From Nymphaea colorata (Eukaryota; Streptophyta; Magnoliopsida; Nymphaeales; Nymphaeaceae): a stretch of DNA of 64,000 bases. This document shows positions 1 to 16,787 of this stretch, in pieces; position 1 is the first letter of the stretch, and each line of letters begins with the position of its first letter. A program made the translations under genes and the position numbers. A model generated the notes under the pieces. The model ran no database searches. It was not told the DNA's origin and saw nothing but the letters and a program-made list of their open reading frames with translations. The stretch is from NCBI RefSeq assembly GCF_008831285.2, contig NC_045138.2, positions 28,491,934 through 28,555,933 on the forward strand, given 5' to 3'.

Positions 1-1997
1 TTGCTTTTAGGTTGTTCTTGAATATCTTGTGCTCTATTGTTCAAAATTCTTGCGTAGTTATGTCAAGTTGTAAAATTTTTGTATGCCAACATATCATTCT
101 CATTATTGCTTTCCACCCATTGAAGACTACCCAAGTCTGCCAAAATGTTGAAATGACTGCCTCTCAATCCTGTTCTGCTCTGTGATTCTCACTCTGGCAT
201 GGTTTGGGTAGGGACCTGTTCATGTTGCATGTCGTCAAACGGGGTTTTCTTCCTTGAGTTTGCCTAAAATCGATAAAAGCATAGAATTCGTTCAAACAGT
301 GAAATCGTTCTTGAAACAGTGAATGAGTAAAATAATACTTCAAGGCTTGTCGAATGGATACTGCTTAGGTCTACTGTATGTGCTCAGGTAGATGCAGGGG
401 AGAGTGGAATCGGAGAAAAATTGGTTCTTCCTTCTAACATTCACACTGTGCATACAAGTTGTATCTTGGAACTCATGCCTGTCAAGTCAGACCTTATAGG
501 TGTATTTAACATTGATCCATTCTGTTAGCTGTGAACTCTTACATCATATTTTTATGACGAAAATGCAGTTTCTTAAGAATAAAGTTCATTGCCAGCAGTT
601 GATTCTTGAAACTCCTCACGCCATAAATGAATGATTTAGTAGTGGATTCCTACTAAACAAATGATTTGTTAGCATCCACGTAATCATATTCAAAGAACAA
701 TGTGAGAAAGTGAGAAATTTGTTAGGCCTGTGCCCTCCTATCGGTAGAAGGAGCTGATCCCTCTTCAAACGGACAAGCAAAAGTGTGTTCTCTTTGAATC
801 TCGTTATTACAAGATTTGACTGTGGGACCTGCTACCTTTTCCAGGGATTCAAATGGAAGTAGTCTAGAATAAACATGCCTTAACTGAAAATCTTGCTGTT
901 CCATTTTATGATGCAACATTTAGAGCTTCTGTAGCCCATGCAGAGATTCATTCTGAGGCACTTTCTTGTACAATGTACAGCTGAAAAATGCAGCTACTAA
1001 TACTATTTCTTGCTGTTTAGCTCAAGCCATTTGTCCGTGTGTCTGAATGTGCTTATGAGGTCGTAAGCTTTAAACATCAAGAAATACTTGTGGAATTTTT
1101 TTAGGTTTTCTTCCCAGTAAGGTCTACAGATGACCGATGGAGGGTCCAACAATTTGACAATGCCTACATCATAACTCCGTGACCGGCACACCTGTTTCCT
1201 TCATCATCCAACTTGAATCAGGTGGCCCCTTCAAGGGAGCAAGATCTGAATACTAATAACTTGCTAGCTTTTGTTGCATATGATATTTAGGATCATATCT
1301 CTTTATGATTCATGAACTCATGTAGCACTCTTTAAGGATCAAATACTCTTTGTCTCTTTTGGGGGATATGGAGTACATATTTCTTTTTCTACTGAAAGTT
1401 TCTAGCCTTTGGAAACTTCTAGCCTTTGGAAAGGTTCATTCTATTATCAGAAATATTACTTTCGGGTTTTAATTGGTGAGGGTAGTGTCGGGTATTAATT
1501 GGAAAGTATTGCTTTTCTTCAAAATCTTGAGAATCCACAGAATGAAAATTATGATAGAAAAATAATAGAGGAAATGATGAAATTATGGGTTTTCTACTAC
1601 TTTTCTTACAAAAATATTGATAATAATCTGAGATAGTTATTAAAATGTTAAAAAGATACCAATAAAATTCAAATATATTTAAAGATGTTTGCTTGAAAAT
1701 TTGAAATTCTCACCTAAATCACACAATATTTTCATTTTGGTGATATTTTCAAAATGTTATCATAAGTTCCTTTTCTTGTTTCAGTGTTTTGGTGTTTTTT
1801 ATCGCTATATTTTGAAAATAATTCTTACCTTTGTGACAATGGTTTTTCCAAGGCAATTATTGTACAGCTCAAGGGCAGGGTACCTTCTACATGAGGAATG
1901 ACTAGGCGAAGTGAAATCACCTCTAACTTTTTCAGACATCGTGAACTTTTGGTAGGATTTGGATCATCTTCCCCTTACAAGTTTCATTCCTCTGCAG
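1..1997. other. AT-rich sequence, probably intron of the left-edge gene
   Basis: I see no long ORF or recognisable domain. Since the exons at 1998-2347 need upstream coding sequence, much of this stretch is probably intronic, with small exons I cannot place with confidence. A 16-bp direct duplication (ttctagcctttggaaa) lies near 1407-1440. The ORFs on the minus strand at 722-919 and 1003-1191 have no recognisable composition. Confidence 0.3.
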
Positions 1998-2347
1998 AAT
2001 TGCCTGTACGACAACTAACGCAGCCATAATGCATCATAAGATTCACAACAAGCATGACTCTGCAGTATGTTCCTGGATGTTTCTTTCTGAGTTTCTTTCT
2101 TAACTTGTTCTGTTGTTCCCATCACCTGTTTCTTTGTTATCCACAATTTCAATTTTCATTTTTAATGATACATTAACAGGGACCTCCGTCACAACAAGCA
2201 AAAGCAAGCCATGCTCAACTGGCAAAGCTATCTGCCATTGAAGAAGCTTGGAAAGACGGTTGCACTGGAAGCTTCAAGAGTTTTGATTCTGAGTTTGGTA
2301 ACTTTCTTGTGCCCGTGATTCCTACTCTGGATGTCCTAAGGAAGTAG
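1998..2347 (+). CDS. 3'-terminal two exons of an unrecognised gene
   Basis: Two exons read in one continuous frame. Exon 1998-2064 follows a ctctgcag acceptor and ends before gtatgt. Exon 2180-2347 follows an acceptor ending ttaacag and closes with TAG at 2345-2347. Together they encode about 77 residues. The last exon is hydrophilic, opens with GPPSQQAKASHAQL, has an acidic aromatic stretch (EEAWKDG) and ends in IPTLDVLRK. The splice phases agree (67 nt is 1 plus 22 codons, then 56 codons), which chance rarely gives. The first base of exon 1998 needs two bases from an upstream exon. One weak candidate is a 26-nt exon ending near 1878, whose phase would fit. I do not recognise the family and found no start codon, so the gene begins further left, probably outside the window. 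No membrane segment is visible. Confidence 0.6.
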
Positions 2348-3136
2348 AGGAAAGACTCTTGTTCGTCTCAGTTAGCTGCTTCATGGAGTTGACATGAGGA
2401 CAAAAAGGTTGTTGACATTCAACTCTACTTTCAGTGCGTTGGTTTTCTACAATACAAGCTTAAAAGTTTGCTAATCATAATGTCCTGGCATCGTCGCTCA
2501 AGAATTGCCATTTCAAGATGGGAAAGAGGCTTTGTCATTCTCAGATTAAGTACAAAACTATGTCTGTAAGTGAATGCATACATATTTCAGCAGTTGGTCT
2601 TAGAAATGTAAGTGTTGCAATTCTCTTCGATCTCGCTTTCAGTGTAGGTCCTGGCCAGGACCCTGTATTTCGTGAGAAGATGTTGTGCTTTCACTGTCTC
2701 ATCAGTAACTTCAAGACCATTTTAAGCAGAAAATAGTAATCCATCCTGCAACAAGCATATCAATCATCCCACTAAGAGATGTTCAGGGCAAGATCCTGCG
2801 ACATGCACCTTTGATCAGCTTGTTCTTGACATCAGCTTCGCTGTTTATGTCTTGGAATGTCAGGAAAAATTGGTTCAACTTATGGGATATAAAATGTAAT
2901 CTTACCCCTCTAGAATCTAGATGAGAACTTTTCCAGGAAGAAGAAATTTCTTACCGAAGAAAAGAACGGTAGCGTGACGTGATATGTGATCATCATCATC
3001 CATGACAACATCATCTTTATCCTCATCAGAAAACCACCATCATTCGAAAGGTCTATAAAGAACAAATTCATACATATTGTTCTACATTTTGAAAGTCATT
3101 GCAAGCTCTTTTACAAGTCTACATAACCTTTGACAA

Positions 3137-3141
<5 letters not shown>

Positions 3142-3168
<27 letters not shown>
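3142..3168. repeat. CT microsatellite
   Basis: An uninterrupted run of CT dinucleotides, about 13 units, lies in intergenic DNA. Confidence 0.95.
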
Positions 3169-3679
3169 GTGGATATCGAACTTCTGTATTTCAAAAAACA
3201 ATACTTGAATAATTAAGCTTTATCTCTTACGCAATTGGTGTGGTTTTTATCGAGAGTCGCTAATTTCGAGACCCGAGATACATGATCCGGTTCTGCGTGT
3301 ACCAGATAGGATCGAACCGGATCCGTTTATTGTTGGAGAAACGTCGTGACCGTGAAGAGTCAAATTTGGACGTGGGTGGGAGCGTTTGCGTGATGATCTT
3401 TTTTATTCTTCACCACCACGTGGCATCTACGTGGACGTGCGTGTTCCTGAAAGCTCACTTCCTAACCAAAAATGCCCTTACTGAAACTCAAATATTATTC
3501 ACCGCTTCATTGTTCATGGTTGTGGGCGGCGACGGTGAAACGGTCATTTTGCCATAACAAAGACAATCGAAACCTCTTGGTGGTCGCGGTTGTCGTCGAC
3601 TTCGGTTGTGATTATCCTTTAGTCTCTATTTGTTAAATTTTTCGTCGTTGAGAAATAGGAGGCGTATTTTCTCATATCT

Positions 3680-3910
3680 ATCTTTTCAAATATCTATGTA
3701 TTCATATCCGAAATTGACATTCGAATTCATAATGCGAATCTGATTTTGATTGGTTTTTTATATTAATATCTAAATCTGAATCTGATTTTTCAACCGAATT
3801 CAAACCATACCAAGACTTTGTGTATCATAAATTTATTTAAAACTATAGCCAATCCAAATCCTCTCAATATTTACTTAAATCAGAATCCAATCAGATGTCA
3901 TTTCTAAGAA
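3680..3910. repeat. Degenerate MITE-like repeat fragment (gaatc-rich family)
   Basis: The stretch is built from variants of 'atccgaatctgatt' and ends in 'cagatgtcatttctaag'. Similar endings, with 'gtcattt' next to 'gaatc'-rich DNA, occur near 31980-32000, 34795-34815 and 35425. This points to one dispersed, non-coding DNA-transposon-like family. I could not define inverted termini or a target duplication for this copy. Confidence 0.4.
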
Positions 3911-4527
3911 GAGAAATATCTCTCTCCAAATCTTTAGGAATGATGAGTTTTGAAGTCTGTCTATTATACTTCAACATCAGAAGGGAACTTGAACTTGCTT
4001 TGGAAGAACTTTATCAGACGAATACTTGTATTATTCTCATCTTTTGTTAGGTAAGAAACGTGGAATAGCTTTTTGAAGTAAATCCAAAACCAAAATTCAA
4101 CTGCATGGTTCTCTAGAAATGCATGTTTCTGGAAAAAAAAAAAGTCTGAAACACATGTATTGTGTTAATAAAGCATCTTATGGATCCACAGAGATTGGAT
4201 CAAGAACTTGGATCGCGCAGATTATAAGGTTTTGAAATTTGAACCAAACTTCCATAGACCTACCATTCTTATTTCTCTTTTTTTGGGTGAGCAAGAGGTT
4301 ATCCCACCACCTAAATGCAAGCCGAAGCTCCTTGTTCCTCTTGCCTCGAGGACCTGCATCGCTACCAATGGGTATTCTTATTCCTCCTTTGAAAAATTGA
4401 AGCCAATGTAAATTTATCTAGCTTTCATCAAATTTGGATTGGCAGTTCATCCTCATAATCTTCACAATCTAAAGTTTTTCCACGCCATCGTAGCCAATCA
4501 AGGGCTCACAACGGCCTTGACACCACC

Positions 4528-4640
4528 TCAATTTTTTTTTTAATTTTAACACTTGTCTTATATACAAATGTTGAGAAATAATATTTCGTTTCGTGTCAAA
4601 ATTTAAAAACTTTAATTTGTCCCTCCTCATAAAAAAAACT
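4528..4640. repeat. Fragment of the 'ggggcggagcca' MITE-like family
   Basis: The interior matches the element at 33274-33457 base for base over several blocks: 'cacctcaattttttttt', 'tatttcg', 'gtgtcaaaattta', 'aaactttaatt'. The termini are missing, so this is a truncated copy. Confidence 0.55.
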
Positions 4641-4746
4641 TAAAACTTATGACTTTGACCCTGCACGCCATGCATGTAATATTAAACGATCAACTTAAAA
4701 CTTATGACTTCGACCCTGCACGCCATGCATTTAGTATTAAACGATC
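4637..4746. repeat. 55-bp direct tandem duplication
   Basis: Two adjacent 55-bp copies (4637-4691 and 4692-4746) differ at about four positions. Each starts aacttaaaacttatgact and ends attaaacgatc. The high identity indicates a recent local duplication. Confidence 0.9.
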
Positions 4747-6580
4747 ATTTTCTTGTCATTTACACTCAGAATAGAATAGTATTTGCGTATTTTTAAATGT
4801 CAAATTGACAAAAGTGGCAATTTAAAAACGCAATATCCAAGCTTCTCGAACAAACTTTCTAGAGACACATAAACAATTATAACGGCCCTCGCAAGGCGTC
4901 GAACTTTCAGATAGCACGCAGACTTGAAATTTGCTTTTTTTTTTTTGTAATACGTTAAATATTTTTTCGAAAAAAAAAAGAAAAACTATTATTTTTACAT
5001 AAAAAAATAAACTGTAAAAAATAAGTGAAAATGTCAATTATGGTTGAAGAAGGATAGGTGCATTTGGTGGTGGGCGCGATTTAGATCTTGCCCGTGACGA
5101 TGCCCACTGAATGTAGGAAGAAGGATCCAAACCCGAACCGCCGCCGTGGAATGACGGAGCATGGGCTCAGTTGTCGACCAACAAACAAACACCCCTTTCG
5201 TCCCATCTTCTTCCTTTCTTTTCCCACCATTTCATTTACAGCCATCATTTCCACCTTAATCTTAAAAAAGCTGCTCATATTTCGTTTTTTTCATGCCCAA
5301 TTTTGCTAATAAGTGAAAGGACCTGCCCTTAGCCCCTTAACTTAGAATTTCAAGATCTATTTCAATTTGAAAAAACACCTAGTTTAAACTATGGGAACAT
5401 GGCCTTTTGTTTTATGGCATAATACCAAAACTGTTCTCATCCCAGATCATCTCTAATACCTGGTGAAAGGGAAAAAAAAAAACATGCCAAAGTTTTTAGC
5501 AAATAAAAAAACTATAGCAAAAGCAGAGGGCACATTAGCTTTGATCACCTGAAAGTTGTACCATAAGTTATCAAGTAATTGAGTTTTTTTTATCGTCGCA
5601 GGTGAAATGGCATAACAAGCAGCCTGTTTCAAGCAAGAATATTCATGCATTTCATACTTGGCAAAGAGAAATTGAAGATGTCTGAAAAACAAATAAATCA
5701 AGACTATTTTTGAAATGTGGGAGAAGAGTAGACCCTCTCAACTTTTATTTTTATTTTTCCTACTGTTATCTTTGTCTTCCAGTGGGCACACAAACCTGTT
5801 GGGGGCAGCCCTACTTGACCAAAATCATTTGGAGGACCTACTGGTGATCTCACCTGCACCCTTTTTTCCTTGCATGGTTAGGACATAGGACAGTGTCAGC
5901 CCAAGGGTTTGTAACCCATGTGCAAAAGGTTTGTGACCAAGCATTGGACCCTACATGCCAAGGGCTGGGCCTGCACCTATCTATGTCGACAAACCTTGCC
6001 TCACCCATTCTTGTTTGCCTACAAACTTGAGATGGTTATGGGTCAGATCAAGATCCAATAACAACATGAACTGTGAAATTTCACCAGTAATCAGGCTGGA
6101 GCTGAATAGATCTGTGCATCTGGATCATCAAGGGATTGAAAAACTTAAGTTGATCAAAGTTGTGTGAGCCAATCAGATCCATATGTGGATTTCTTTATCC
6201 TGGATCTGAACTTAAACTGAATAAAAGCTAAAGTGGGAGTCGAATCAAGAACCGACCCGGTTATGTTCCTACTTCTTGCAAGTTGCAATTATTGGGATAG
6301 ATTAGATCAGGTTTTAGGCATAGGTTTATCAATAGGACGCTTGGTACAAGGGGGCTGGGTTAGCCCTAGAATCTAGTGGACTAGAGCCATCAATCACCTC
6401 CCCACCTAGGTCGCCCATTGACATCACAAGAGCCTCATATTTTGTAGCTTACTTTATTATTGATGGAAAGTTCAAAGCCCTGAAAATTCTAATGATATCA
6501 AGATATTTCTAAACCCAGACTTTGTAACTTAAGTTCTACCAAATTGCCAAAAAAAAAAAAAAGCCCCTTCCAAAGTTTCA

Positions 6581-6674
<94 letters not shown>
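6581..6674. repeat. Compound TG/TA/GA microsatellite
   Basis: About nine TG units run into some 23 TA units and then a GA tract of about 14 units. It explains the artificial poly-Tyr/Ile and poly-Ser/Leu reading frames here. Confidence 0.95.
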
Positions 6675-6679
<5 letters not shown>

Positions 6680-6699
6680 GGAGCACTTATCAAGTTATT

Positions 6700-7030
6700 T
6701 CATCGGATATGATTTATGATAGGTCGGTTTGTGAGCCAATCTAGTTTGGTTTCTGATAGAAACTTAACGAATCCAAACCAAATGACTATTCGGTCAAACT
6801 TCTCTTTGGGTCTGACGATCACGGTATCCAACTTGATCACATTAGATAATCCAATTGAATTTGCGGTTGGATTCAGAATCGGACACAAATCGATTAAATC
6901 CCCATCCAAATAACTTGTGATTTGCCACTTACAGGTATCTGGATCCGATTTTAGTCACGTCGACGGGTTCATCTTTCGGATCTGAATCGAACCCACGAAA
7001 CTGGACATGGATTAGGTTCACGATCCAATC
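6700..7030. repeat. Degenerate repeat rich in 'atccgat/gaaccc' motifs
   Basis: The stretch has many short, mutually related words (gattcagaatcgg, atctggatccgatt, ggatctgaatcg) typical of the gaatc-rich plant repeat seen at 3680-3910 and 34560-34830. Overlapping ORFs on both strands look non-coding. Ends are not definable. Confidence 0.35.
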
Positions 7031-7653
7031 CACCATCGTATTGGTTCCAGATTTGGTCAGAGATTTGTCCCCGAGTGATTGGCGCCATTGGATAAAAGAT
7101 AAAATGGAAAACAAAATTGTTGTAATTTGAGCGCCAACGGATTTGAACTTAATCTTGAAAAGGGGTCTGGGTTTTCTGAAATTCCAAGAAAGGCACGTTT
7201 GCTGTTATCGGTGAGACCGATCGCAGCTCCATTCCATCGAATCCAAGCGCGAATTAAAAAGGGGGAGGAAATGAGGTGTATTTTGGAATTATGGTTAAAT
7301 AGTTGTCCGTGCACGAAACAGAATTTCTAGGAAAGGAAATGTGACGCGCGAATGGGAATTGTTGGCATTGAAAACGAAAACAAGTTTATCCAGAAAAGAT
7401 AAAGAAAAGCGTTTTTAATTTATCCGGAAATGAATGTAGCGCGTCCCAAGATGGCAATGGCCGTCCCGATCCTTATCCACAATGACTCCAGGAAATAGAG
7501 GAAAAGTCTCGGCCGGACTCTGACTGTATCAACGGCTGCGATTCCGTCTCTCACACGCCCGACGACGATGGACCGTCCAAAACGAAAGTGGTGGTTCCGT
7601 AATTGCTTCAATCATTAGTGCCTTTGTGTCCCCACCTCCCTTGCTCCTCCCAG

Positions 7654-7660
7654 CATATAA
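7654..7660 (+). promoter_or_regulatory. Possible TATA box of the hexokinase gene
   Basis: The word catataa lies about 450 bp before the hexokinase ATG, at the start of a GC-richer, pyrimidine-rich stretch. A start near 7690 would leave a leader of about 415 nt. That leader holds at least one very short upstream ORF, 7973-7987 (Met-Gly-Cys-Cys-stop). Confidence 0.35.
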
Positions 7661-8106
7661 CACCGTGCTGTTCCCGTGCGTCCTCCCACGTCTTTCGAGA
7701 TTTTCCGTGAACTCTCTCGTTGTTGAATTCGATTGATCGGGGTCTTCAGAGGTTGCGAAACGAGGTCTCCTTCCTCTCCTGTGAGAGCTTGCCATTTTTG
7801 CCGGAGTGTTCCGTTTGTCTTTTGTTTTCGTTTTCTTTGTGGCGTGCTGCTTCAGATATCTGTGTCGGTGGAAGTTGACGGGTTCCTGCAGAGGGTATCC
7901 GACCACCGGGGTCTTGTTCGGCGGAGAGAGGGTCTTTCGTTTGCTCCTTTATCGTTTTTGGAGGGAGGGGCTATGGGTTGTTGTTGAACTATCGTCTTGC
8001 TCGGTGATTCTTGAAACATTCCGGCGGTTGGTGAGGGATAAGGGGTTCGTTTTATTTTGGATTTGGGGTTTTTGGGATTTCTTTTGGCGTTTAGGACTTG
8101 GGAGCT

Positions 8107-12273
<4,167 letters not shown>

Positions 12274-12296
12274 ACTCCTCCAGCTCCTTTAATTTT

Positions 12297-12303
12297 AATA
12301 AAA
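12297..12303 (+). terminator. Polyadenylation signal of the hexokinase gene
   Basis: The sequence AATAAAA lies 24 bp after the stop codon. It is a canonical near-upstream element, though plant poly(A) signals are degenerate and the true cleavage site cannot be read. Confidence 0.45.
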
Positions 12304-12715
12304 ATTGGAAGGGGAAAAAAATTGAGTCCTGAGTTACCTGACTCTTAGGATTCCCAGAAGCGCATTCTTTCCTTTTGGTTTCATAGTTGATGAATGCCAG
12401 CAGGTCTCTTACGGGAGTTCTGTTTCCTCATAATTTATAGCTACGGGGAAAGATCCTGGCCACTGGTTGTATAGCTTGCAGGATGGGAAGGTGTTCAAAT
12501 GGCCCATTGAATCCAGTCTTCTTTTCTGTTCCTTTTTCGGTTATTCCTGCTGAGCAATCACTGCCAAAAATTTGTAGTCTACTTTCTTCGATATATTTGA
12601 ATAATCAAAAGGTCATATTATTGAAGTCACCCGTCTCTTTCTTCCTTTATCTTTGTCCCATGAGGCATTCTCTGACGATGCGTTGACGATTGCTGCTTGT
12701 CTGTGGAATCTCTCT

Positions 12716-12716
12716 T

Positions 12717-12756
<40 letters not shown>

Positions 12757-12757
12757 A
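12716..12757. repeat. CT microsatellite
   Basis: A CT-rich tract of some 20 units with single T interruptions, 440 bp downstream of the hexokinase stop. Confidence 0.9.
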
Positions 12758-13121
12758 AGTGCTGACCTTGTCAAATTGTTTGATCTAATTATGTGGATCT
12801 TTTTTTATATTGCTATTTCCTTGTTAGCAGGTTAAGCGCCCTTGGTACGTTGTGAGAGTAGTATTTTGATGTGCACGATTTATAAATATTATGATGCTAC
12901 TAGGATATATGATACACAGGTGTTTCTCAGCTTAGACTTAAAAAAAGGCATGTTAAAGAATAAAAATATGGGGTGTGTTGATTTCCTTTAACGTTCGCAT
13001 GTTTATCGTCGTCCATTCACTGGAACATTGTTCTACTCTCTTGTCACTAAAATCATATCTCAAGATGGGCGATGTAAACTAATGCCTAAGTTTTCTAATG
13101 ATTCGTACTCCCCAAATTTTT

Positions 13122-13309
13122 GACAAGCGGGAATCAGAAAGGATTTCAGAAAGGATTGATTGACGTCTTCCTTGGTCATTTCTATCTCCAAAAAGTTCCG
13201 AGGAAAAGCAAAGTGGTTGACAAGCCGGATCAGAAAGGATTGATTGATTGACAGCTTCCTTGGTCATTTTTCTATCTGCAACAAGTTTCAAAGAAAAGCA
13301 AAGTGGTTG
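13122..13309. repeat. Imperfect tandem duplication, ~95 bp unit
   Basis: Copies 13122-13218 and 13219-13309 share 'gacaagc', 'cagaaaggattgattga', 'cttccttggtcattt' and 'gaaaagcaaagtggttg', with indels between. There is no coding signal. Confidence 0.85.
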
Positions 13310-13580
13310 TGAACATGGTTTGGTGGAAGATGTCAAAAGGCGTCTTCCAAAATGTCTGGACATGAAGAATACGGACATGACTATCCGTCTCAGAACAGTG
13401 ACAAAATGTTCCCATTGCTAAACGGCCTCAAAGACTGTTGTTAGAATGTACCTTTCTATGATACATGTTTCAGGAACTTGTTTCAGAAAACATGGAACAT
13501 TTACGTATAATATCTGATCATTGGAACACTTTATCATGTACATTTAGAAGCATTCGTTTCCAAAATGCAATGTTCTATTC

Positions 13581-13664
13581 ATCACACCCTTAAAAAGTTT
13601 TGATCATGTCTTATGCATCATGTATATTTGGTATCACACCCTTAAAAAGTTTTAATCATGTCTT
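13581..13664. repeat. Direct repeat, 32 bp with 52-bp period
   Basis: The words atcacacccttaaaaagttt and the following tnatcatgtctt occur at 13581-13612 and again at 13633-13664 with one substitution. Confidence 0.85.
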
Positions 13665-15975
13665 CTAGGCAGCACTTGGGATCAAAAAGGTGCATTCAAA
13701 AGCTTTTACCACTACTCTAGAAAGGATTTAGATTCAGGTTCTAGATTGACAGTAACAGTGGCGCTCCTCTGTGCATCTGGAACGAAGAGATTGTTAAAAG
13801 CTAGTTGATCGATTCAACTTTGCCTCACAACAAGGGATACCTGCACTATGCCTTCCATGACATTCTGTCAACTAATTTGGCGATGCTCAATGGCTGCCCT
13901 TACATACTGCTTTATCTAAACTCAAAGCAGAGCTCTTCCTATGCTCTTCTTTCTTGTTGGATAGTAAGCAGATCCTTACCTGACTATGTTTACAAAAAAA
14001 TATATCTTGAAGATTGAACTTTTGGCCCTCTTCGACTTGAATGTTTTGTCTTAAGATCAACGCTTAGGAAACCAACAGGTCAGTCATGAACAAGGCATAG
14101 TTCTCCTACCAAAAGTCAAAAAAGAGGGAAGCCTGAATTTCGTGACCCTTATTTTTCTTAGGGATGCCAACAGATTGGATATATTTAGTTGCAGATTCGA
14201 TTTCAAATGTATATGGTCAGAGATCTGGTAAAGAAAACTGAATTCTATTATTAATTGTGTTCAGTGCAAGTGTGATCGTTGACTGAGACCCCATAAAATT
14301 CTGATGAACGATTTGTATTCCTAAGTCCAAACTTTGCCGTTCAGGGAGAAAGGAAAGTTGATATCTCAAGTGAACAAGATCCTTTTAACATGAAGCAATG
14401 CTAAGTGCCCAACTTGCCTACTGAAAGAGATGAGCAAAATGTTTAGGTCTGTTTAGTTTAAATACATGGAAGATCCAATGCTATCATCAAATCTAAAAAC
14501 AATATAGAGAAAATTAACCTGATCTCTTGTCATGGCTCCAGGTTTGATTCAAACGTGAACTGACTGGACCTCGCAAATTGTTAAAAATAAAATAAAATAA
14601 AATAAAAATATGAATACCATCGTTCATCGTGTGCAGTACAGATCTCATGGTGGAATTCCAGATTGGACTCATCTCCTGACCTAAACATTAAGTGAAGCAA
14701 CCAGCTGCTCCATTCATTGCAGGAATTTAAGTTCGAATCCTACTCTACCTCCATGGAAAGCACCACTTAGCTAGATGTATTCATTATCAGATCCAGAACC
14801 CATTGAAAACCATTAAAATCCCTAAGCCCCTAATGGCTCATTGCCTCCTCCAGTCCTTGTTTTTGACCTGCCCACAATCAAAATAGTGCCTCAAAACCAG
14901 GAAATGCATGGGAAAAGGGGCCTTCATTTTTATTAGCCGACCATTGAGTTCAGTATACAATGCTCAGTGTGGTAAATGAGGCCCTCAAAATCTGATAGTA
15001 TCGGCCATTTAATTGTTCTTATTAAAAGCACTGTCTGCATCAGTAAAGAAAAGAATGAAGAAAAGAAGGGAGAAAAAACTTGGGTGGGCTTTTAGTCAAG
15101 CCTCTTCCTAGAAACCATGCTTAAAAATCTCAGGTTTTGGAGCTCTTATGCATTCCCAATGCAGCCATCCATTGTTTATTCATTATTTTTTGGACTTTAT
15201 CATCATCCCTTATTATCCCATTCTCTAGGGATGAATTCTACAGAGCCAAAAGAAAAACCTCTTCTCTCTTTCTATCTCTAGTTCTCTCTTACACATGCAA
15301 ACACGAATACACGCTAACCAAAGGCTTGGTCGACACATAAGAAACCATCACATCTAAGATTCAATTTTTTTTTTTTGGAAAAAAATATCACATGAATTGT
15401 GTTCAAAGTCATTGGTATAAAGAAAACGATCAACGGTGCCCACCTTTCAAGGATGGAATTCAAGCGGCTTTGATGATCTCTTGTGGCTGAGTCTTCAGTT
15501 TGCCCTTGTTCTATGTGCATAAAACGTCATCGATTGACCCTTAAAATTGATCCCCTTTCTCTCTCATTTAGAGATCTTTACGATTCTTTTTGACTTGTGA
15601 GTAAATAAGAAACTTCTCTCCGATTCTTTTTGACTTGCGAGTAAATGGGAAATCGATTCTTGTGTAAAGGTGATTGACGAATTTATTGCTCATATTTTTA
15701 CTCTTGTATAATCATTTCATCTTTTTACCGCTTGTTACTTTACCAGCTTGTTCGAATGTAAACCATGATATCTACTTATTAACGAACTAATAGAATGCTA
15801 CAGCAAAGAAAGAACAAGAAGATTCTTTTCCATAACGTGGGATAGCATCTGTTATTCACTCCAATTTCAAGAGCCTACTTGATGCACGTGGTGGTTAACA
15901 TATCTGCAGCCGTCCTTATTCTGCTAACCAAAGCTGCCTTCTTTATGATATCTTTTAACCTTCTTAACTGGGCTT

Positions 15976-16000
15976 AGAGAGAGAGAGAGAGAGAGAGAGC
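15976..16000. repeat. GA microsatellite
   Basis: About twelve GA units; a shorter GA tract follows at 16079-16095. Confidence 0.9.
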
Positions 16001-16314
16001 AGATAATTTGTCTTAATTCTTTCACCAGATCTGACAACTCGTCTCCAAATATCATTTCCTCATTCCCCAACTTGTTTTAGAGAGAGAGAGAGAGAACTTA
16101 CGATACGGTGGCTCAATAGTAATCTGCATTAATCCTCTTAAAATCAAAATTAGAAGTTTCCTTGTTACAATTACATTATATGTATGTATATATACACAGA
16201 CACACATGTAGTGCCATGCAAAGGACAAGATCATCTTCCCGATACGATTACTCTCTCATTCTCCCTCTTTCTCTATACATGCGTACCAATGAACCAACAA
16301 AGTAATTCATTGAT

Positions 16315-16317
<3 letters not shown>

Positions 16318-16365
<48 letters not shown>
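16318..16365. repeat. AT microsatellite
   Basis: About 23 TA units, uninterrupted. Confidence 0.95.
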
Positions 16366-16370
<5 letters not shown>

Positions 16371-16721
16371 TTAAAGTCCTAAGACATTTTGATAACCACA
16401 TTTATGGTGGAATTACATGACCTGAAGCTTCTTTTTTTGTAGTTAAGAACGTGTATATATATCCATATTTATAGGTTGGATTAAACAAAAAAGTTATAAA
16501 GATAAAGTGGGCCTTAAGATCTATATCTCATTGGCCATAGCAAAGTCCCCAAGAAAATGTGATTGGAGGCATGTTTTCTTCATACATCTAACCTACTGCG
16601 AGGGTTTTTTATTGTATTATTGATCGACATGCATATGGTCAATCTTATTATATAGGGACATTTTGATTTTTTTCATTCAAAACGCGATCGTGCATACGAA
16701 CTGCAGATATATATATAAACT

Positions 16722-16723
<2 letters not shown>

Positions 16724-16767
<44 letters not shown>

Positions 16768-16787
16768 AAAGAGAGAGAGAGAGAGAT
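16724..16787. repeat. AT then GA microsatellite
   Basis: About 20 TA units are followed by a short GA tract. It lies 360 bp from the AT tract at 16318-16365. Confidence 0.95.

Larger units (their letters stand above)
2348..7650. other. Intergenic region with repeats only
   Basis: No gene is supported here. It holds a CT microsatellite, a 55-bp tandem duplication, degenerate fragments of MITE-like repeats, and a compound TG/TA/GA microsatellite. Base composition rises in GC after about 7100 as the hexokinase promoter is approached. Confidence 0.5.
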
